Assembly (NCBI GenBank): GCA_024762475.1 | Contig: JANTHJ010000004.1 | Location: 1-64,000 of the forward strand | Reading direction: 5' to 3' | Source: Chromatiales bacterium | GTDB taxonomy: Bacteria > Pseudomonadota > Gammaproteobacteria > Chromatiales > Chromatiaceae | Length of the DNA stretch: 64,000 bases | Part shown: in pieces, positions 40,738 to 51,465 of the stretch | How the letters are laid out: each line of letters starts with the position of its first letter | Position numbering within the stretch: the first letter of the stretch is position 1 | Translations under genes and position numbers: made by a program | The notes under the pieces: model-generated | The model's input: the letters and a program-made list of their open reading frames with translations, nothing else | The model's database searches: none | What the model was told of the DNA's origin: nothing

Positions 40738-43482
40738 TCATTCTCCCAGATCTTGGCTGCTCCGGAGGCCGGATGAAGTGAGAGCTCGCCGCTGTTTGCG
40801 CCGTATCAGGGCCTTCTCCGATTCCACCAGCAGAAACACCAGTACCGCGCCGCCCAGAATGGGCAGCCAGTGACCGGGCGCCATGTCCCTGGTGGCGAAC
40901 AGGGTCTGGAATGGCCCCAGGTAGGTGAAGGCCAGTTGCATCAGGGTGACCAGGGCCACCGCGATGAGGGCCGGACGGCTGCCGAGCAGGCCGCGCAGGG
41001 ATAGGCTCGATGCCGTCAGGAAGCGGGCATTGAACAGGTAGGCGATCTCCCCGGCGACCAGCGCATTGACTGCTACAGTACGCGCCAACTCGAGGGTGGC
41101 GCCGGCGTCACGGTGCCACAGAAACAGCCCATAGCAGTAAACCACCAACAGCAGGGAGACGAACGCCAGGCGCCAGATCAGAAAGCCCGACAGCAGGGGC
41201 TCTGTGCGCGGTCGTGGGGGGCGTCGCATCACGTCGACCTCGGGTGGCTCGAAGGCGAGGGCGATGGCCAGGGTTACGGCGGTGATCATGTTGACCCACA
41301 GGATCTGCACCGGTGACAGGGGCAGCAGGCCGCCAACGGCAATGGCCAGCATGACCAGCAGCGCCTCTGCGCCGTTGGTGGGGAGCACGAACAGGATCCC
41401 TTTCTTGATGTTGTCGTAGACGGTTCGGCCTTCCTCGACGCCCGCGACGATGGAGGCAAAGTTGTCGTCGGCGAGCACCATCTCCGCTGCCTCTTTTGCG
41501 GCCTCCGTGCCCTTGATGCCCATCGCGACCCCGATATCCGCACGTTTGAGGGCCGGCGCATCGTTGACGCCATCCCCGGTCATGGCGGTGACCTTGCCAT
41601 CTGCCTGCAGGGCCTCGACCAGGCGGAGCTTGTGTTCCGGGCTGGTGCGCGCGAACACGGCGTTATTTTCTATCACTTCGCGCAGCTGGCTATCGTCGAG
41701 ACGGTCGATCTGCTCGCCGCTGATGGCGTTCTCTCCGTCGCCAATGCCCAACTGGTGCCCGATTGCCGCAGCTGTCACGACATGGTCGCCGGTGATCATC
41801 CTGACCGCTATGCCGGCACTGCGGCATTGCGCCACTGCAGAGACGGCCTCTTCCCGGGGCGGATCGATGAAACCCACCAGGCCCAGCGGGCGCAGCCCGT
41901 TGTCCAGGTCCGAGAGGTCCAGGTTGCGTTGCGCAGAATCGACAGGGCGCCAGGCCAGGGCGAGCACACGATAACCGCTACGGGCGAGTGCATGCAGGCG
42001 CTGTTCCCACTGATCGCGGGAAGGAATGCCTTCGCTGCCATGAGGCAGGTCGCAACGTGCCAATATCGATTCCGGAGCGCCCTTTACGAAGAGGTAGCCA
42101 TGTCCCTGGTGGTCATGGTGCAGGGTGGCCATAAGCCGATAGCGGGAATCGAACGGAATGACGTCGGTGCGGGGCGATGCGGCAGCCTCGCGCCCGGGAT
42201 CCAGTCCCGCCTTGATGGCGGCGGTGAGCAGCGCTACCTCCATGGGGTCTCCCTGCCACTCCCAACCGCATTCGGTGTAGATCAGGGTGGCGTCGTTGCA
42301 CAGGGATCCCGCGCGCAACAGATCCAGCAGGTCGGGCTGGCGGTGTGGATCGATCCCCTGGTCATCGGTCAGGAAGCCGCCATGGGGCTCGTAGCCAGAT
42401 CCGGTGACCTGATAGCGTTGCCTCGGCGTCTCGATGGCCTGCACGGTCATCTCGTTGCGGGTGAGGGTGCCGGTCTTGTCCGAGCAGATAACGCTCACCG
42501 ACCCCAGGGTCTCGACTGCCGGCAGGCGCCGGATGATCGCATTGCGACGCGCCATGCGTTGCACCCCGAGTGCCAGGGTGATGGTAATGATGGCCGGCAA
42601 TCCCTCGGGAATCGCTGCAACCGCCAACGCGACCGATGCCAGGAACATCTCGCTCAAGGGCTCGTGATGCACCAGGGTGCCGAGGGCGAAGGCAAGGGCA
42701 GCCACTACCAAGATGGTCAGCGTGACGGTCCGGCCGAAACCCGCCATCTGTTCCAACAGAGGCGTGGTGAGGGGCCTGATCTCGGCCAGAAGGCGACTGA
42801 TGCGACCGATTTCGGTTGCACTGCCGGTGGCGACCACTACGCCGAGCCCCTGGCCGGCAGTGACCAGGGTGCCTGAATAGGCCATGCTCGAGCGGTCTCC
42901 GAGCGTTGCACCTGCCAGGACCGGCTCGCTGCGCTTCGCGACCGCCATCGACTCGCCGGTCAGGGCGGCCTCTTCGATACGCAGGCCGTGGGCCCGCAGC
43001 AGGCGAAGGTCTGCCGGTACACGATCTCCTGCCGCCAGTTGCACGATGTCTCCCGGCACGAGGGTGTCAGCCGGAAGGTTGCGGATGCGACCCCCGCGCA
43101 ACACAGACACGTGGGGGGAGAGCATGCCCCGGATTGCCTCCATTGCCTGCTCTGCCTTGCCCTCCTGGACGAAGCCGATCAATGCGTTGATGGTTACCAC
43201 GCCGAAGATGACCGTGGCGTCGATCCAATGGCCGAGAACAGAGGTGATAAACCCCGCCACCAGCAGGATATGAATCAGAATATTGTTGAACTGCGCGAGC
43301 AGGCGCCGCGAGGCACTGCGTCGACGTGGTGCAGGCAGCCGGTTGGGGCCGTACCTCTGCCGCCTTTCCTCGACGCTGGCCCGGTCCAGGCCTTGCTCGG
43401 TGGTTTCAAGCGCCTGCAGCACCGCTTCGACCGGCAGTGCGTGCCAGGCAGGTGTATCGCCGCGGGCGGGCGCTTCTTTCAC
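40738..43482 (-). CDS. P-type cation-transporting ATPase (PMCA/SERCA-like); GTG start proposed
   Basis: DKTGTLTRNEMTVQ, TGDGVNDAPALKRADIGVAMG, PEGLP motif; N-terminal cation ATPase domain. Confidence 0.92.
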   Translation of the reverse strand: MKEAPARGDTPAWHALPVEAVLQALETTEQGLDRASVEERRQRYGPNRLPAPRRRSASRRLLAQFNNILIHILLVAGFITSVLGHWIDATVIFGVVTINALIGFVQEGKAEQAMEAIRGMLSPHVSVLRGGRIRNLPADTLVPGDIVQLAAGDRVPADLRLLRAHGLRIEEAALTGESMAVAKRSEPVLAGATLGDRSSMAYSGTLVTAGQGLGVVVATGSATEIGRISRLLAEIRPLTTPLLEQMAGFGRTVTLTILVVAALAFALGTLVHHEPLSEMFLASVALAVAAIPEGLPAIITITLALGVQRMARRNAIIRRLPAVETLGSVSVICSDKTGTLTRNEMTVQAIETPRQRYQVTGSGYEPHGGFLTDDQGIDPHRQPDLLDLLRAGSLCNDATLIYTECGWEWQGDPMEVALLTAAIKAGLDPGREAAASPRTDVIPFDSRYRLMATLHHDHQGHGYLFVKGAPESILARCDLPHGSEGIPSRDQWEQRLHALARSGYRVLALAWRPVDSAQRNLDLSDLDNGLRPLGLVGFIDPPREEAVSAVAQCRSAGIAVRMITGDHVVTAAAIGHQLGIGDGENAISGEQIDRLDDSQLREVIENNAVFARTSPEHKLRLVEALQADGKVTAMTGDGVNDAPALKRADIGVAMGIKGTEAAKEAAEMVLADDNFASIVAGVEEGRTVYDNIKKGILFVLPTNGAEALLVMLAIAVGGLLPLSPVQILWVNMITAVTLAIALAFEPPEVDVMRRPPRPRTEPLLSGFLIWRLAFVSLLLVVYCYGLFLWHRDAGATLELARTVAVNALVAGEIAYLFNARFLTASSLSLRGLLGSRPALIAVALVTLMQLAFTYLGPFQTLFATRDMAPGHWLPILGGAVLVFLLVESEKALIRRKQRRALTSSGLRSSQDLGE

Positions 43483-43519
43483 GGCTGACCGCGGAATTCG
43501 GAGGCGGAAGAATCGAGGC

Positions 43520-43756
43520 TCAATGCTGCTCGCTGAGGCGCCTGACCAGCCAGCCGCGGAAGAAGGGATTGTCCGCATCGGCAAACTGCTGCGCCTGCTG
43601 CAACCAGGCGCGCAGCTCCTCAGGCCCCTGTGGCTCGCGTCCCTGCGCCGCACGGAAGCAGTCGAGATAGAATTCGCCCTGCAGGTTCTGCCACTGTTCC
43701 TCGCCGATCGCGTCCTTGAGCTGGCCGGGGAAGGGGATGATGTTGTCTTTATCCAT
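43520..43756 (-). CDS. Small hypothetical protein
   Basis: MDKDNIIPFPGQLKDAIGEEQWQNLQGEFYLDCFRAAQG... Confidence 0.55.
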   Translation of the reverse strand: MDKDNIIPFPGQLKDAIGEEQWQNLQGEFYLDCFRAAQGREPQGPEELRAWLQQAQQFADADNPFFRGWLVRRLSEQH

Positions 43757-43960
43757 CGGTGGCCTGGTCGAACAAAAAACGCAGTTTAACAGGCCGCTCA
43801 GATCAGCAGTACACCGGTGACCGGGATCACCAGCCACACGAGTGCCGCCGCCCGGCCGGGGGATTGCTCGGGACACCCCCTGTCGCCTGGGTGCCAATAC
43901 GGCGAGGTGCCGATCAATCCGGAACCAGGCGTCTCGGCCGGAGGGCGCCCGAGGACCGGG

Positions 43961-44659
43961 TCAGGCGCCGACAACGCGGTCGAGTTCCGTGTAGGCCTTG
44001 CCCAGCCAGACCTTTACCCGCTGTCTTTCCAGAAGTCCCAGACAGGGGCCCGCTTCCGGATCCCTGTTGTTCGCGGCGGCCCACAGGCTGGCTCCGATGC
44101 GGTCAATCTTTCTCATCGTGGGCGGGTGCAGGCCGGGCAGGTCCATGGTTTTCGCACCCAGGGCATCTGCCCTGGATTTCTCCTCCGAGTCGTCCAGGAG
44201 GGAAAAGTCACTGCCCCGCCCGCGGTTCCGAACCAGCACGTAGCCGGGCCCCTCGCCATGCGCGTCCAGCAGTTTGCCCAGCAGACGTACCGCGTCGGTG
44301 CTGTCATCCATCACGTGCCACAAAAGGACATCGATGCCCAGTTCGTCGCTCAGTTGCAAAAGGCCGGTTTCATCCATCCAGCGGTCGAGCGGGCGATTCG
44401 CCTGCGCGGCCAGGTCGACGATCACGTCCGCCTGCGACTCGGCGGCACGCTCGGCGATCTGGTCCGCCTGCTCGAAGCGGTTGATATCCACAGGAAGGGT
44501 GTACTCCCCGTAGTAGCGGACCAGAGCGCCATGCGAGAGGTCGCCGTCGAAGGCAGAGAACCTGCGCTCGTGGTCGATGTAGTACTGGGCGAGAAGTCGG
44601 GCGAGCACGGACTTGCCAACGCCGCCCTTTTCGCCGCCGACAAAATGAATCATGGGCAT
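43961..44659 (-). CDS. ParA/MinD-like P-loop ATPase
   Basis: MPMIHFVGGEKGGVGKSVLARLLAQYYID: deviant Walker A GGVGKS. Confidence 0.82.
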   Translation of the reverse strand: MPMIHFVGGEKGGVGKSVLARLLAQYYIDHERRFSAFDGDLSHGALVRYYGEYTLPVDINRFEQADQIAERAAESQADVIVDLAAQANRPLDRWMDETGLLQLSDELGIDVLLWHVMDDSTDAVRLLGKLLDAHGEGPGYVLVRNRGRGSDFSLLDDSEEKSRADALGAKTMDLPGLHPPTMRKIDRIGASLWAAANNRDPEAGPCLGLLERQRVKVWLGKAYTELDRVVGA

Positions 44660-44827
44660 GCTGGAGATCCTATTGGGGTTGCAGTCAACTTATGCCTGGG
44701 TGGCAGCAGTTTCCATGCCGTTCGAGCCGGTCGGGAAGGGCTGCCTTGGCATAGAGACATCTTACACTGCCGGTCCAATTCTGCACCAGAATGCAGTCAT
44801 GAAGACAGGTCGCCGGGGTATTCGGCC

Positions 44828-45403
44828 TCACTTCATCAAGTCACGGACAACTGTGGCAATGCGAACGCCGAACGCCTTGGCGGTTTCGATATCGCCGCTG
44901 GTCGGGGCCTCGTCGGCGCCGGCATCCGAGGGCGACTGTGCCATCAGCCCGCCGAATGATCCGAGGTAGTTGATGTCGTCACGTTGTGCGGCCTTGGTGT
45001 TGGATGGCATCAGGCCCGTCCCGACCCACAGCATCGAATGCTGCATGGCCAGCGTCATGAAATAGTGCAGGGTGGAATGTTTGTCGCCGTTCATCGACGC
45101 CGAGTTGGTGAAACCGGCGGCGATTCTGTCTTTCCACGCCTGGCCGGCCCAGCGCTTGCTGCTCGCGTCGGCAAATTTCTTGAACTGCCAGGATGCCATG
45201 CCCATGTAGGTCGGCGAGCCGAAGACGATGGCGTCGGCGTGGTCGAGTGAGCTCCAGTCCGCCTGGGTGATCTCGCCATCCTGGTCGATTGATACCAGGT
45301 GGGCGGTGACGCCGTCGAGGCTGGCGATGCCATCGGCTACGCCCTTGGCCTGATTTGTCGTATGACCGTAGCCACTGTGGTACACGATGCTGATTGTCTT
45401 CAT
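44828..45403 (-). CDS. Flavodoxin-like NAD(P)H-dependent oxidoreductase
   Basis: MKTISIVYHSGYGHTTNQAKGVADGI...DAIVFGSPTYMGMASWQFKKF. Confidence 0.88.
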   Translation of the reverse strand: MKTISIVYHSGYGHTTNQAKGVADGIASLDGVTAHLVSIDQDGEITQADWSSLDHADAIVFGSPTYMGMASWQFKKFADASSKRWAGQAWKDRIAAGFTNSASMNGDKHSTLHYFMTLAMQHSMLWVGTGLMPSNTKAAQRDDINYLGSFGGLMAQSPSDAGADEAPTSGDIETAKAFGVRIATVVRDLMK

Positions 45404-45440
45404 GTGTTGGGTCCCTCGAAATTCGCAATTGGATGGAGTG

Positions 45441-46148
45441 TCAGGGCAGGTCGAACAGCAGGATCTCTGCGCCTTCGATGCCCTTGAGCGTGAGCAGATC
45501 GTGACTCCTGGCCTGCAGGCCGTCGCCCGGGCGTAGCGTGATGCTGCCGACCTGGAGTTGACCGCGGGCGAGATGCAGGTAACCTTCCCGGTCGACACCG
45601 AATCGGTATTCCAGGATCTCCCCCGGCCCCAGCAGCGCGCCGGAGATCATGGCGTCCTGCTGCGAGGTGATGGACCCATCACGACCGTCAGGGGATACCA
45701 GAAGTACCCAGCGGCCCTGTCGATCATCGATCGGGAAGTGCTTCTGCTCGTAGCCCGGCGCCATGCCGAAGGTATTCGGCTGCAACCAGATCTGTAGAAA
45801 GTGCACCGGTTCGACCCGGGAGTGGTTGTACTCGCTATGGGTGACGCCGGAGCCTGCGCTCATGCGCTGCACGTCGCCACTCCGGATCACCGAGCCATTC
45901 CCCAGGCTGTCCTTGTGTTCGAGTGCGCCGTCGAGCACATAACTGACGATCTCCATGTCGCTGTGGCCGTGCTCGGCGAAGCCCTTTCCGGGTGCGACGG
46001 TGTCATCATTGATCACTCGCAGGTTGGACATACCCATCTGCTGCGGATCGTAGTAGGCGCCAAAGGAGAAGGTGTGATAGCTATCCAGCCAGCCTTCACC
46101 GGTGTGTCCCCGGTCGTCCGCCCTTCGCAAGGTCAACATGGTTCCCAT
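45441..46148 (-). CDS. Pirin family protein
   Basis: RADDRGHTGEGWLDSYHTFSFGAYYDPQQMGMSNLRVINDDTVAPGKGFAEHGHSDMEIVSYVLDGALEHKDSLG. Confidence 0.95.
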   Translation of the reverse strand: MGTMLTLRRADDRGHTGEGWLDSYHTFSFGAYYDPQQMGMSNLRVINDDTVAPGKGFAEHGHSDMEIVSYVLDGALEHKDSLGNGSVIRSGDVQRMSAGSGVTHSEYNHSRVEPVHFLQIWLQPNTFGMAPGYEQKHFPIDDRQGRWVLLVSPDGRDGSITSQQDAMISGALLGPGEILEYRFGVDREGYLHLARGQLQVGSITLRPGDGLQARSHDLLTLKGIEGAEILLFDLP

Positions 46149-46282
46149 TCCTTCGTGATGTCGGTCGATAGCAAAACCTTAGTAGAGAACCCAGTTGTGA
46201 AAAACCGAAGAATAGGGCATGGACTATTACGCAATATGCAACAATGGCATCTTCGCATTGGGCCGAAGCGAGGGCGAGGTGC

Positions 46283-47194
46283 ATGGATGACAGACAAGTC
46301 TTTTTCCATGTGGTGGAGGCGAATGGTTTTGCTGCGGCCGCCAAACGCCTGGAAACAACGCCGGCCTCGGTCAGTCGCCGGATCAAGTCGCTGGAGCAGC
46401 GGCTGGGAGTGCGCCTGCTGCAGCGCACCACACGCAAACTCAGTTTGACCGAGGCGGGGGAACGGTACTATCGAGAAGGGCGTCGTCTGTGGCGAGAGAT
46501 CGATGACCTAGAACAGGGGCTGACCAGTTCGGCGGATGAGCTGGAGGGTAAGTTACGGATCGTAGCGCCCATGTCGTTTGGGCAGCGGCGACTCGCGCCG
46601 CTGGTCGCACACTTTGCCCAGTCGCATCCGAAGCTGCGGGTTTCGTTGATCCTGGATGACCGCGAGACGGATTTGATCGACGAGGCGGCCGACCTGGCGA
46701 TACGCATTGGCTACCCTTCCGATTCGTCGATGATCGCACGTCCCATCGCCACGGTACCGCGCTATCCCTGCGCCTCGCCCGGTTACCTGAAGCGCCGCGG
46801 TGTCCCGCAATCGCCCGACGACCTGTTGCATCACGCCTGCCTGCACTACAGTCTCATCTCCGAGCGCGAGGAGTGGACGTTCCTCTGTGGCAGCGAAGAG
46901 CATACGGTTGCGGTAACGGGTTGGTTCTGCAGCAACAATGGCGATGTCTTGGTCGAGGCCGCCACGCAAGACCTGGGCATTGCGTTGCTGCCCGATTTCA
47001 TCGTCGAAGAGGCCTTGGCCGAGGGCCGACTGGTCAGGGTATTGGAGGGTTTCGAGCGCGCACCATTGACCCTGTTTGCGTTATATCCCTCGCGCCAGCA
47101 TGTTCCTGCAAAGACCCGCCGAATTCTGGCATACCTGGGGGACCAGCTTGGAGAGTCTGTCCCGAGGGCGCGAAGGCCACGAGCCACACGGTAG
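46283..47194 (+). CDS. LysR family transcriptional regulator
   Basis: MDDRQVFFHVVEANGFAAAAKRLETTPASVSRRIKSLEQRLGVRLLQRTTRKLSLTEAGERYY; divergent from pirin. Confidence 0.93.
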   Translation: MDDRQVFFHVVEANGFAAAAKRLETTPASVSRRIKSLEQRLGVRLLQRTTRKLSLTEAGERYYREGRRLWREIDDLEQGLTSSADELEGKLRIVAPMSFGQRRLAPLVAHFAQSHPKLRVSLILDDRETDLIDEAADLAIRIGYPSDSSMIARPIATVPRYPCASPGYLKRRGVPQSPDDLLHHACLHYSLISEREEWTFLCGSEEHTVAVTGWFCSNNGDVLVEAATQDLGIALLPDFIVEEALAEGRLVRVLEGFERAPLTLFALYPSRQHVPAKTRRILAYLGDQLGESVPRARRPRATR

Positions 47195-47219
47195 AGGCCG
47201 GCGCCGTCGGCGATGCCGC

Positions 47220-49436
47220 TCAGGCGAAGCGCAACACCGGCGGTCCGGACAGTTCCTCGAAGGCCTGTCGTTTGAGCAGCAGGCGCATCGCATGCAGCAC
47301 CGGCTCGGTGTAGCCGTTGGGCAGCTCGCGGCCGTGGAACACCAGCTGGCAGGCGGTTTCGAAGGCCGGGTCCTGGTAGTCGGGCGCCATCGGGCGGTAG
47401 TTGGGATCGTTCGCGTTCTGCCGATCCACCACCTCGGCCATGCGCCGCAGGGTGAGCATCACCTGGCGCTCGCTGACCACGTCGTGATACAGCCAGTTGG
47501 CGATGTGCTGGCTGGAGATACGCAGGGTGGCCCGGTCCTCCATCAGCCCGACGTCGCGGATGTCCGGCACCTTCGAACACCCCACGCCCTGTTGCACCCA
47601 GCGCACCACGTAGCCCAGGATGCCCTGGCAGTTGTTGTCCAGCTCCTGCTGAATCTCTTCCTTGGCCCAAGCGGGGGGGTCGGCAACCGGCAGGGTCAGC
47701 AGATCCTCGATGCTTGCCCGCGGTCGCTGGCGCAGGCGCTCCTGTTCGGCCCAGACGTCCACCTCGTGGTAGTGCATGGCGTGCAGTACTGCCGCGGTGG
47801 GCGAGGGCACCCAGGCGGTGTTGGCACCCGATCTGGGATGGGCAATCTTCTGTTCCACCATGGCGGCCATCTCGTCCGGCATGGCCCACATGCCCTTGCC
47901 GATCTGGGCGCGACCGGGCAGGCCGCAGGCCAGGCCGATGTCCACGTTCCAGTCTTCGTAGGCGAGCATCCAGGGCTGGATCTTCATATCGGCCTTGCGC
48001 ACCATGGGCCCGGCCTGCATATCGGTGTGGATCTCGTCGCCGGTTCGATCGAGGAAGCCGGTGTTGATGAAAATGAGACGCTCCCGCGCCTGGCGTATGC
48101 ATTCCTTGAGGTTCAGGGTGGTGCGCCGTTCCTCGTCCATCAGGCCGAGCTTGAGGGTGTTGGGTGGCAGGTCGAGCAATGCTTCGACCGCGCCAAACAG
48201 CTGTATGGTAAAGGCGACCTCGTCGGGGCCGTGCATCTTGGGCTTGACGATGTACACCGAGCCGGCGTCCGAGTTGCGCCAGCGCCCGTTGCCCTTGAGG
48301 TCGTGCAGGGCGATCAGGCTGGTGACCAGGGCATCGAGTATGCCCTCCGGGATCTCGTCACCTTCGGCATCGAGTATTGCCGGTGTGGTCATCAGGTGGC
48401 CGACATTGCGGATCAGCATCAGCGCGCGGCCCTTGAGGGTCAGGCTGCCGCCCTCCGGGGTCGTGTACTGCCGATCCGGCTGCAGGGTGCGGTTGAAGCT
48501 GCGCGCGCCCTTGGTCACCGGGGCGGACAGGTCGCCCTTCATCAGCCCCAGCCAGTTGCGGTAGACCAGCGTCTTGTCCTCGCCGTCGACCGCGGCGACC
48601 GAGTCCTCACAGTCCTGGATCACGGTGGCAGCGGCCTCCAGTTGGACGTCGGCAATCCCCGCGCGATCCAATGCACCGACGGGATGCTCGCGATTGATGC
48701 GCAGCTCGATGTGCAGGTCGTGGTGGCGGAACAGCAGGGTCGAGGGTGCCGAGGTCTCGCCGAGGTGGCCGGCGAACTGCGCCGGTGCGGCCAGCCCGAC
48801 CGTCTGCCCGCCGGTGGTGGTGGCCGAGAGCCTTCCGTCGACTACGGACCACTCGGCCACGTCGTGGTGCGAGGCACCTGCCAGCGGGACATGGCGGTCG
48901 AGGAAGTCCCGCACATAGGCGATGACCGATTGTGCGCGCTCCGGGTCGATTCTGTCGGTCACGCGAGCCGGCGTCTCTGGCAGCATGTCGCTGCCATACA
49001 GGGCGTCATAGAGCGATCCCCAGCGGGCGTTGGCCGCGTTCAGGGCATAGCGGGCGTTGTTCACCGGCACCACCAGCTGCGGGGCGGCGAGGGTGGCGAT
49101 CTCCGGATCGACGTTCTCGGTTGCGATCCCGAAGTCCTCACCTTCGGGCACCAGGTAGCCGATTTCCTCGAGAAAGGCACGGTATTGGGCAGGCTCGAAG
49201 GCGTTTTCGAGGTGCCACTCGTCGATCCGGTGCTGCAATTCGCTGCGCCGCCGCAGCAGCTGGCGGTTGAGGGGGACGAATCGCCCGAGGATATCGCGCA
49301 GGCCGCTCCAGAAGCGCTGCGGGGTGAGTTCGGTCCCGGGCAGCGCCTCGCGTTCGATGAAGTCGTGCAGCTTGCGGTCGATGTGCAGCCCGGCCTTTTC
49401 GATGTAGTCGAATCGGATCATGGTGAAGATTTCCAT
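47220..49436 (-). CDS. glcB: Malate synthase G
   Basis: Full-length 738 aa; [63 protein letters not shown]. Confidence 0.96.
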   Translation of the reverse strand: MEIFTMIRFDYIEKAGLHIDRKLHDFIEREALPGTELTPQRFWSGLRDILGRFVPLNRQLLRRRSELQHRIDEWHLENAFEPAQYRAFLEEIGYLVPEGEDFGIATENVDPEIATLAAPQLVVPVNNARYALNAANARWGSLYDALYGSDMLPETPARVTDRIDPERAQSVIAYVRDFLDRHVPLAGASHHDVAEWSVVDGRLSATTTGGQTVGLAAPAQFAGHLGETSAPSTLLFRHHDLHIELRINREHPVGALDRAGIADVQLEAAATVIQDCEDSVAAVDGEDKTLVYRNWLGLMKGDLSAPVTKGARSFNRTLQPDRQYTTPEGGSLTLKGRALMLIRNVGHLMTTPAILDAEGDEIPEGILDALVTSLIALHDLKGNGRWRNSDAGSVYIVKPKMHGPDEVAFTIQLFGAVEALLDLPPNTLKLGLMDEERRTTLNLKECIRQARERLIFINTGFLDRTGDEIHTDMQAGPMVRKADMKIQPWMLAYEDWNVDIGLACGLPGRAQIGKGMWAMPDEMAAMVEQKIAHPRSGANTAWVPSPTAAVLHAMHYHEVDVWAEQERLRQRPRASIEDLLTLPVADPPAWAKEEIQQELDNNCQGILGYVVRWVQQGVGCSKVPDIRDVGLMEDRATLRISSQHIANWLYHDVVSERQVMLTLRRMAEVVDRQNANDPNYRPMAPDYQDPAFETACQLVFHGRELPNGYTEPVLHAMRLLLKRQAFEELSGPPVLRFA

Positions 49437-49576
49437 CGTTCGGTCGATAGGAAAAGCCTAGATGCCGTATCGCGTGCTGGCGCATTGTTTTTTTCAATAG
49501 GGGCTATCGCCCTGCGGTCGGTGACATATGCTGTGTTTATCGCCTGCTTCCGGGGCCGTCCAAAGGAGATCTGCCG

Positions 49577-50056
49577 ATGAAAGCCGATGTACTCGCCACT
49601 GCCGACCTGAGTGATCAACTGGGTGACGACGCCCAGATCATGTTGCCTCCCTGGTTCAACTATGGCGGCATGGAGCGCTTTCAGGGACCGGCCGCCACGG
49701 TGCGCTGCAAGGACGACAACAGCCGGGTCCGCGAAATGCTGGAGCAGCCCGGTGAGGGGCGGGTGCTGGTGGTCAACAATGGCAACTCGATGCAGTGCGC
49801 CCTGCTCGGTGACCTGTTGGGGGAACTGGCCGTGCAAAACGGCTGGAACGGGGTCATCGTCAACGGCTGCGTGCGCGATTCCGAGGCGCTGGGCAGGCTG
49901 CCGCTCGGCGTGAAGGCGAGGGGGACCCATCCGCGCAAGAGCGTCAAGACGGGCAGGGGCGAGACCCAGGTGACATTGGCCTTTGCCGGTGTCATGGTAT
50001 CGCCCGGTGACTGGATCTACGCAGACCCCGACGGCATTCTGGTCCGCAAGGGTTGA
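49577..50056 (+). CDS. rraA: RraA family protein (regulator of ribonuclease activity A)
   Basis: STADL-like DLSDQLGDDAQ...MQCALLGDLLGELAVQNGWNGVIVNGCVRDSEALGRLPLGVKARGTHPRKS. Confidence 0.92.
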   Translation: MKADVLATADLSDQLGDDAQIMLPPWFNYGGMERFQGPAATVRCKDDNSRVREMLEQPGEGRVLVVNNGNSMQCALLGDLLGELAVQNGWNGVIVNGCVRDSEALGRLPLGVKARGTHPRKSVKTGRGETQVTLAFAGVMVSPGDWIYADPDGILVRKG

Positions 50057-50133
50057 TTCATCTCGGGGTGGTTGGCGGCATCGAAGAATCGAGGCAGCCG
50101 TAAGAACGAGACAGATGTGGTTCCTTCCCCACC

Positions 50134-50330
50134 GCATCCTGTGAGCGTCTGTCGGACTGAAGCCCAACCCACGATTCGAAGGGGCAAGGTCGAAATTTGT
50201 TCCGGCACCTTGTCGGGTTGAAACCCGACCCACAAGACCGAGGATAGGTTGGAATCCATTGCGACAATCCGTTGCCTCGACAGATCGGTAGGATGCGGTG
50301 AGCCCTGCGAACCGCATCAGCGTTGGCTGG
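50134..50330. repeat. REP-like palindrome cluster
   Basis: gtcggactgaagcccaac; gtcgggttgaaacccgac; flanking ccgcatcctgtgag / taggatgcggtgagccctgcgaaccgcatc. Confidence 0.55.
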
Positions 50331-50332
50331 CA

Positions 50333-51283
50333 TCAGCAATTGGCGCAGCGGCTCACCTCCGAGGGATCCTTGTCGGCATAGTACTCGCGTAGCATGTCGA
50401 TATAACGCACCGCCGCCGGTGCGAGGAACTTGCCCCGGCGCGAGACGATGCCGTAGGAGCGGGTGGGGAAGTATTTCCCCAGCGGCTTGACTGCCAGCCG
50501 GTCGGTATCGGTGAGGCAGACATCGGTGACGATGGAGATACCCAGGCCGAGTTCCACGTACTTCTTGATCACCTCCCAGCCACCGGCCTCCAGCGCCACC
50601 TTGAACTGCAGGTCGTGCTGCTGGAATACCAGCTCGACGATACGCCAGGTGGACAGGTGCCGCGGCGGCAGGATCAGGCCGTATTCCGAGATGTCCTGCA
50701 GCGTGACCTGCTCCCTTTGCGCCAGCGGATGGTCCGGAGCGGTGATCAGGGCGGGGTAGTAGGTCACGATCGGCTCGTAGCGAATGTCGTCCGGCACCTC
50801 CAGCATCGAGCCGACGGCAAAGTCAACCTGATCGGCGCGGATCATCGAGAGGCCGTCGCGTCCGGTGACATTGTGCAGCTTCAATCCGATGCCAGGATAC
50901 TCATCGGCGAACTGCTTGGTGGTATCCGGCAGCACGTAGAGGATGGTCGATTCTCCGGCCGCGATGTTCAGTTCACCCTTCTGCAGGTTGCCCATGTGAG
51001 CGTGGAAGGAATCCTGCAGTCCGTCGATGGCCTCCACCAGCGGACTGGCCAGCCGATAGAGGACCTCGCCCTCCGGCGTCAGGCTGATCTTGGGGCCACG
51101 CCGCTCGAAGACCGTGATCTCCATTTCCCGTTCGAGGGCCTGCACCTGCAGTGTGACCGAGGGCTGACTGAGGAACAGGTTCTCCGCCGCCTCGGTGATG
51201 CTGCCGCATTGGGCGGCATGACAGAAAGCGCGCAGTTGCTTGAGGCGGTTCTGCTTGTAATAGGGGGTTTTGAGCTTGGTCAT
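50333..51283 (-). CDS. LysR family transcriptional regulator (CysB-like)
   Basis: LKQLRAFCHAAQCGSITEAAENLFLSQPSVTLQVQALEREMEITVFERRGPKISLTPEGE; divergent from aceA. Confidence 0.92.
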   Translation of the reverse strand: MTKLKTPYYKQNRLKQLRAFCHAAQCGSITEAAENLFLSQPSVTLQVQALEREMEITVFERRGPKISLTPEGEVLYRLASPLVEAIDGLQDSFHAHMGNLQKGELNIAAGESTILYVLPDTTKQFADEYPGIGLKLHNVTGRDGLSMIRADQVDFAVGSMLEVPDDIRYEPIVTYYPALITAPDHPLAQREQVTLQDISEYGLILPPRHLSTWRIVELVFQQHDLQFKVALEAGGWEVIKKYVELGLGISIVTDVCLTDTDRLAVKPLGKYFPTRSYGIVSRRGKFLAPAAVRYIDMLREYYADKDPSEVSRCANC

Positions 51284-51465
51284 TGGCCCTCGTCTCTCTC
51301 ACTCGGGTGGCGATCTTACATTAAAAATAGCAATAATTTTCATTAAAACAATTGGCTGGGAAAATACAGGCAATAGCTTAGTCTTTTTTTCAGCAAAGGG
51401 AAGACTTGGCCGTGATCCCAGGATCTCCCTTCATAACCACCCGAGGCAGACCAGAGGAGCAACCC

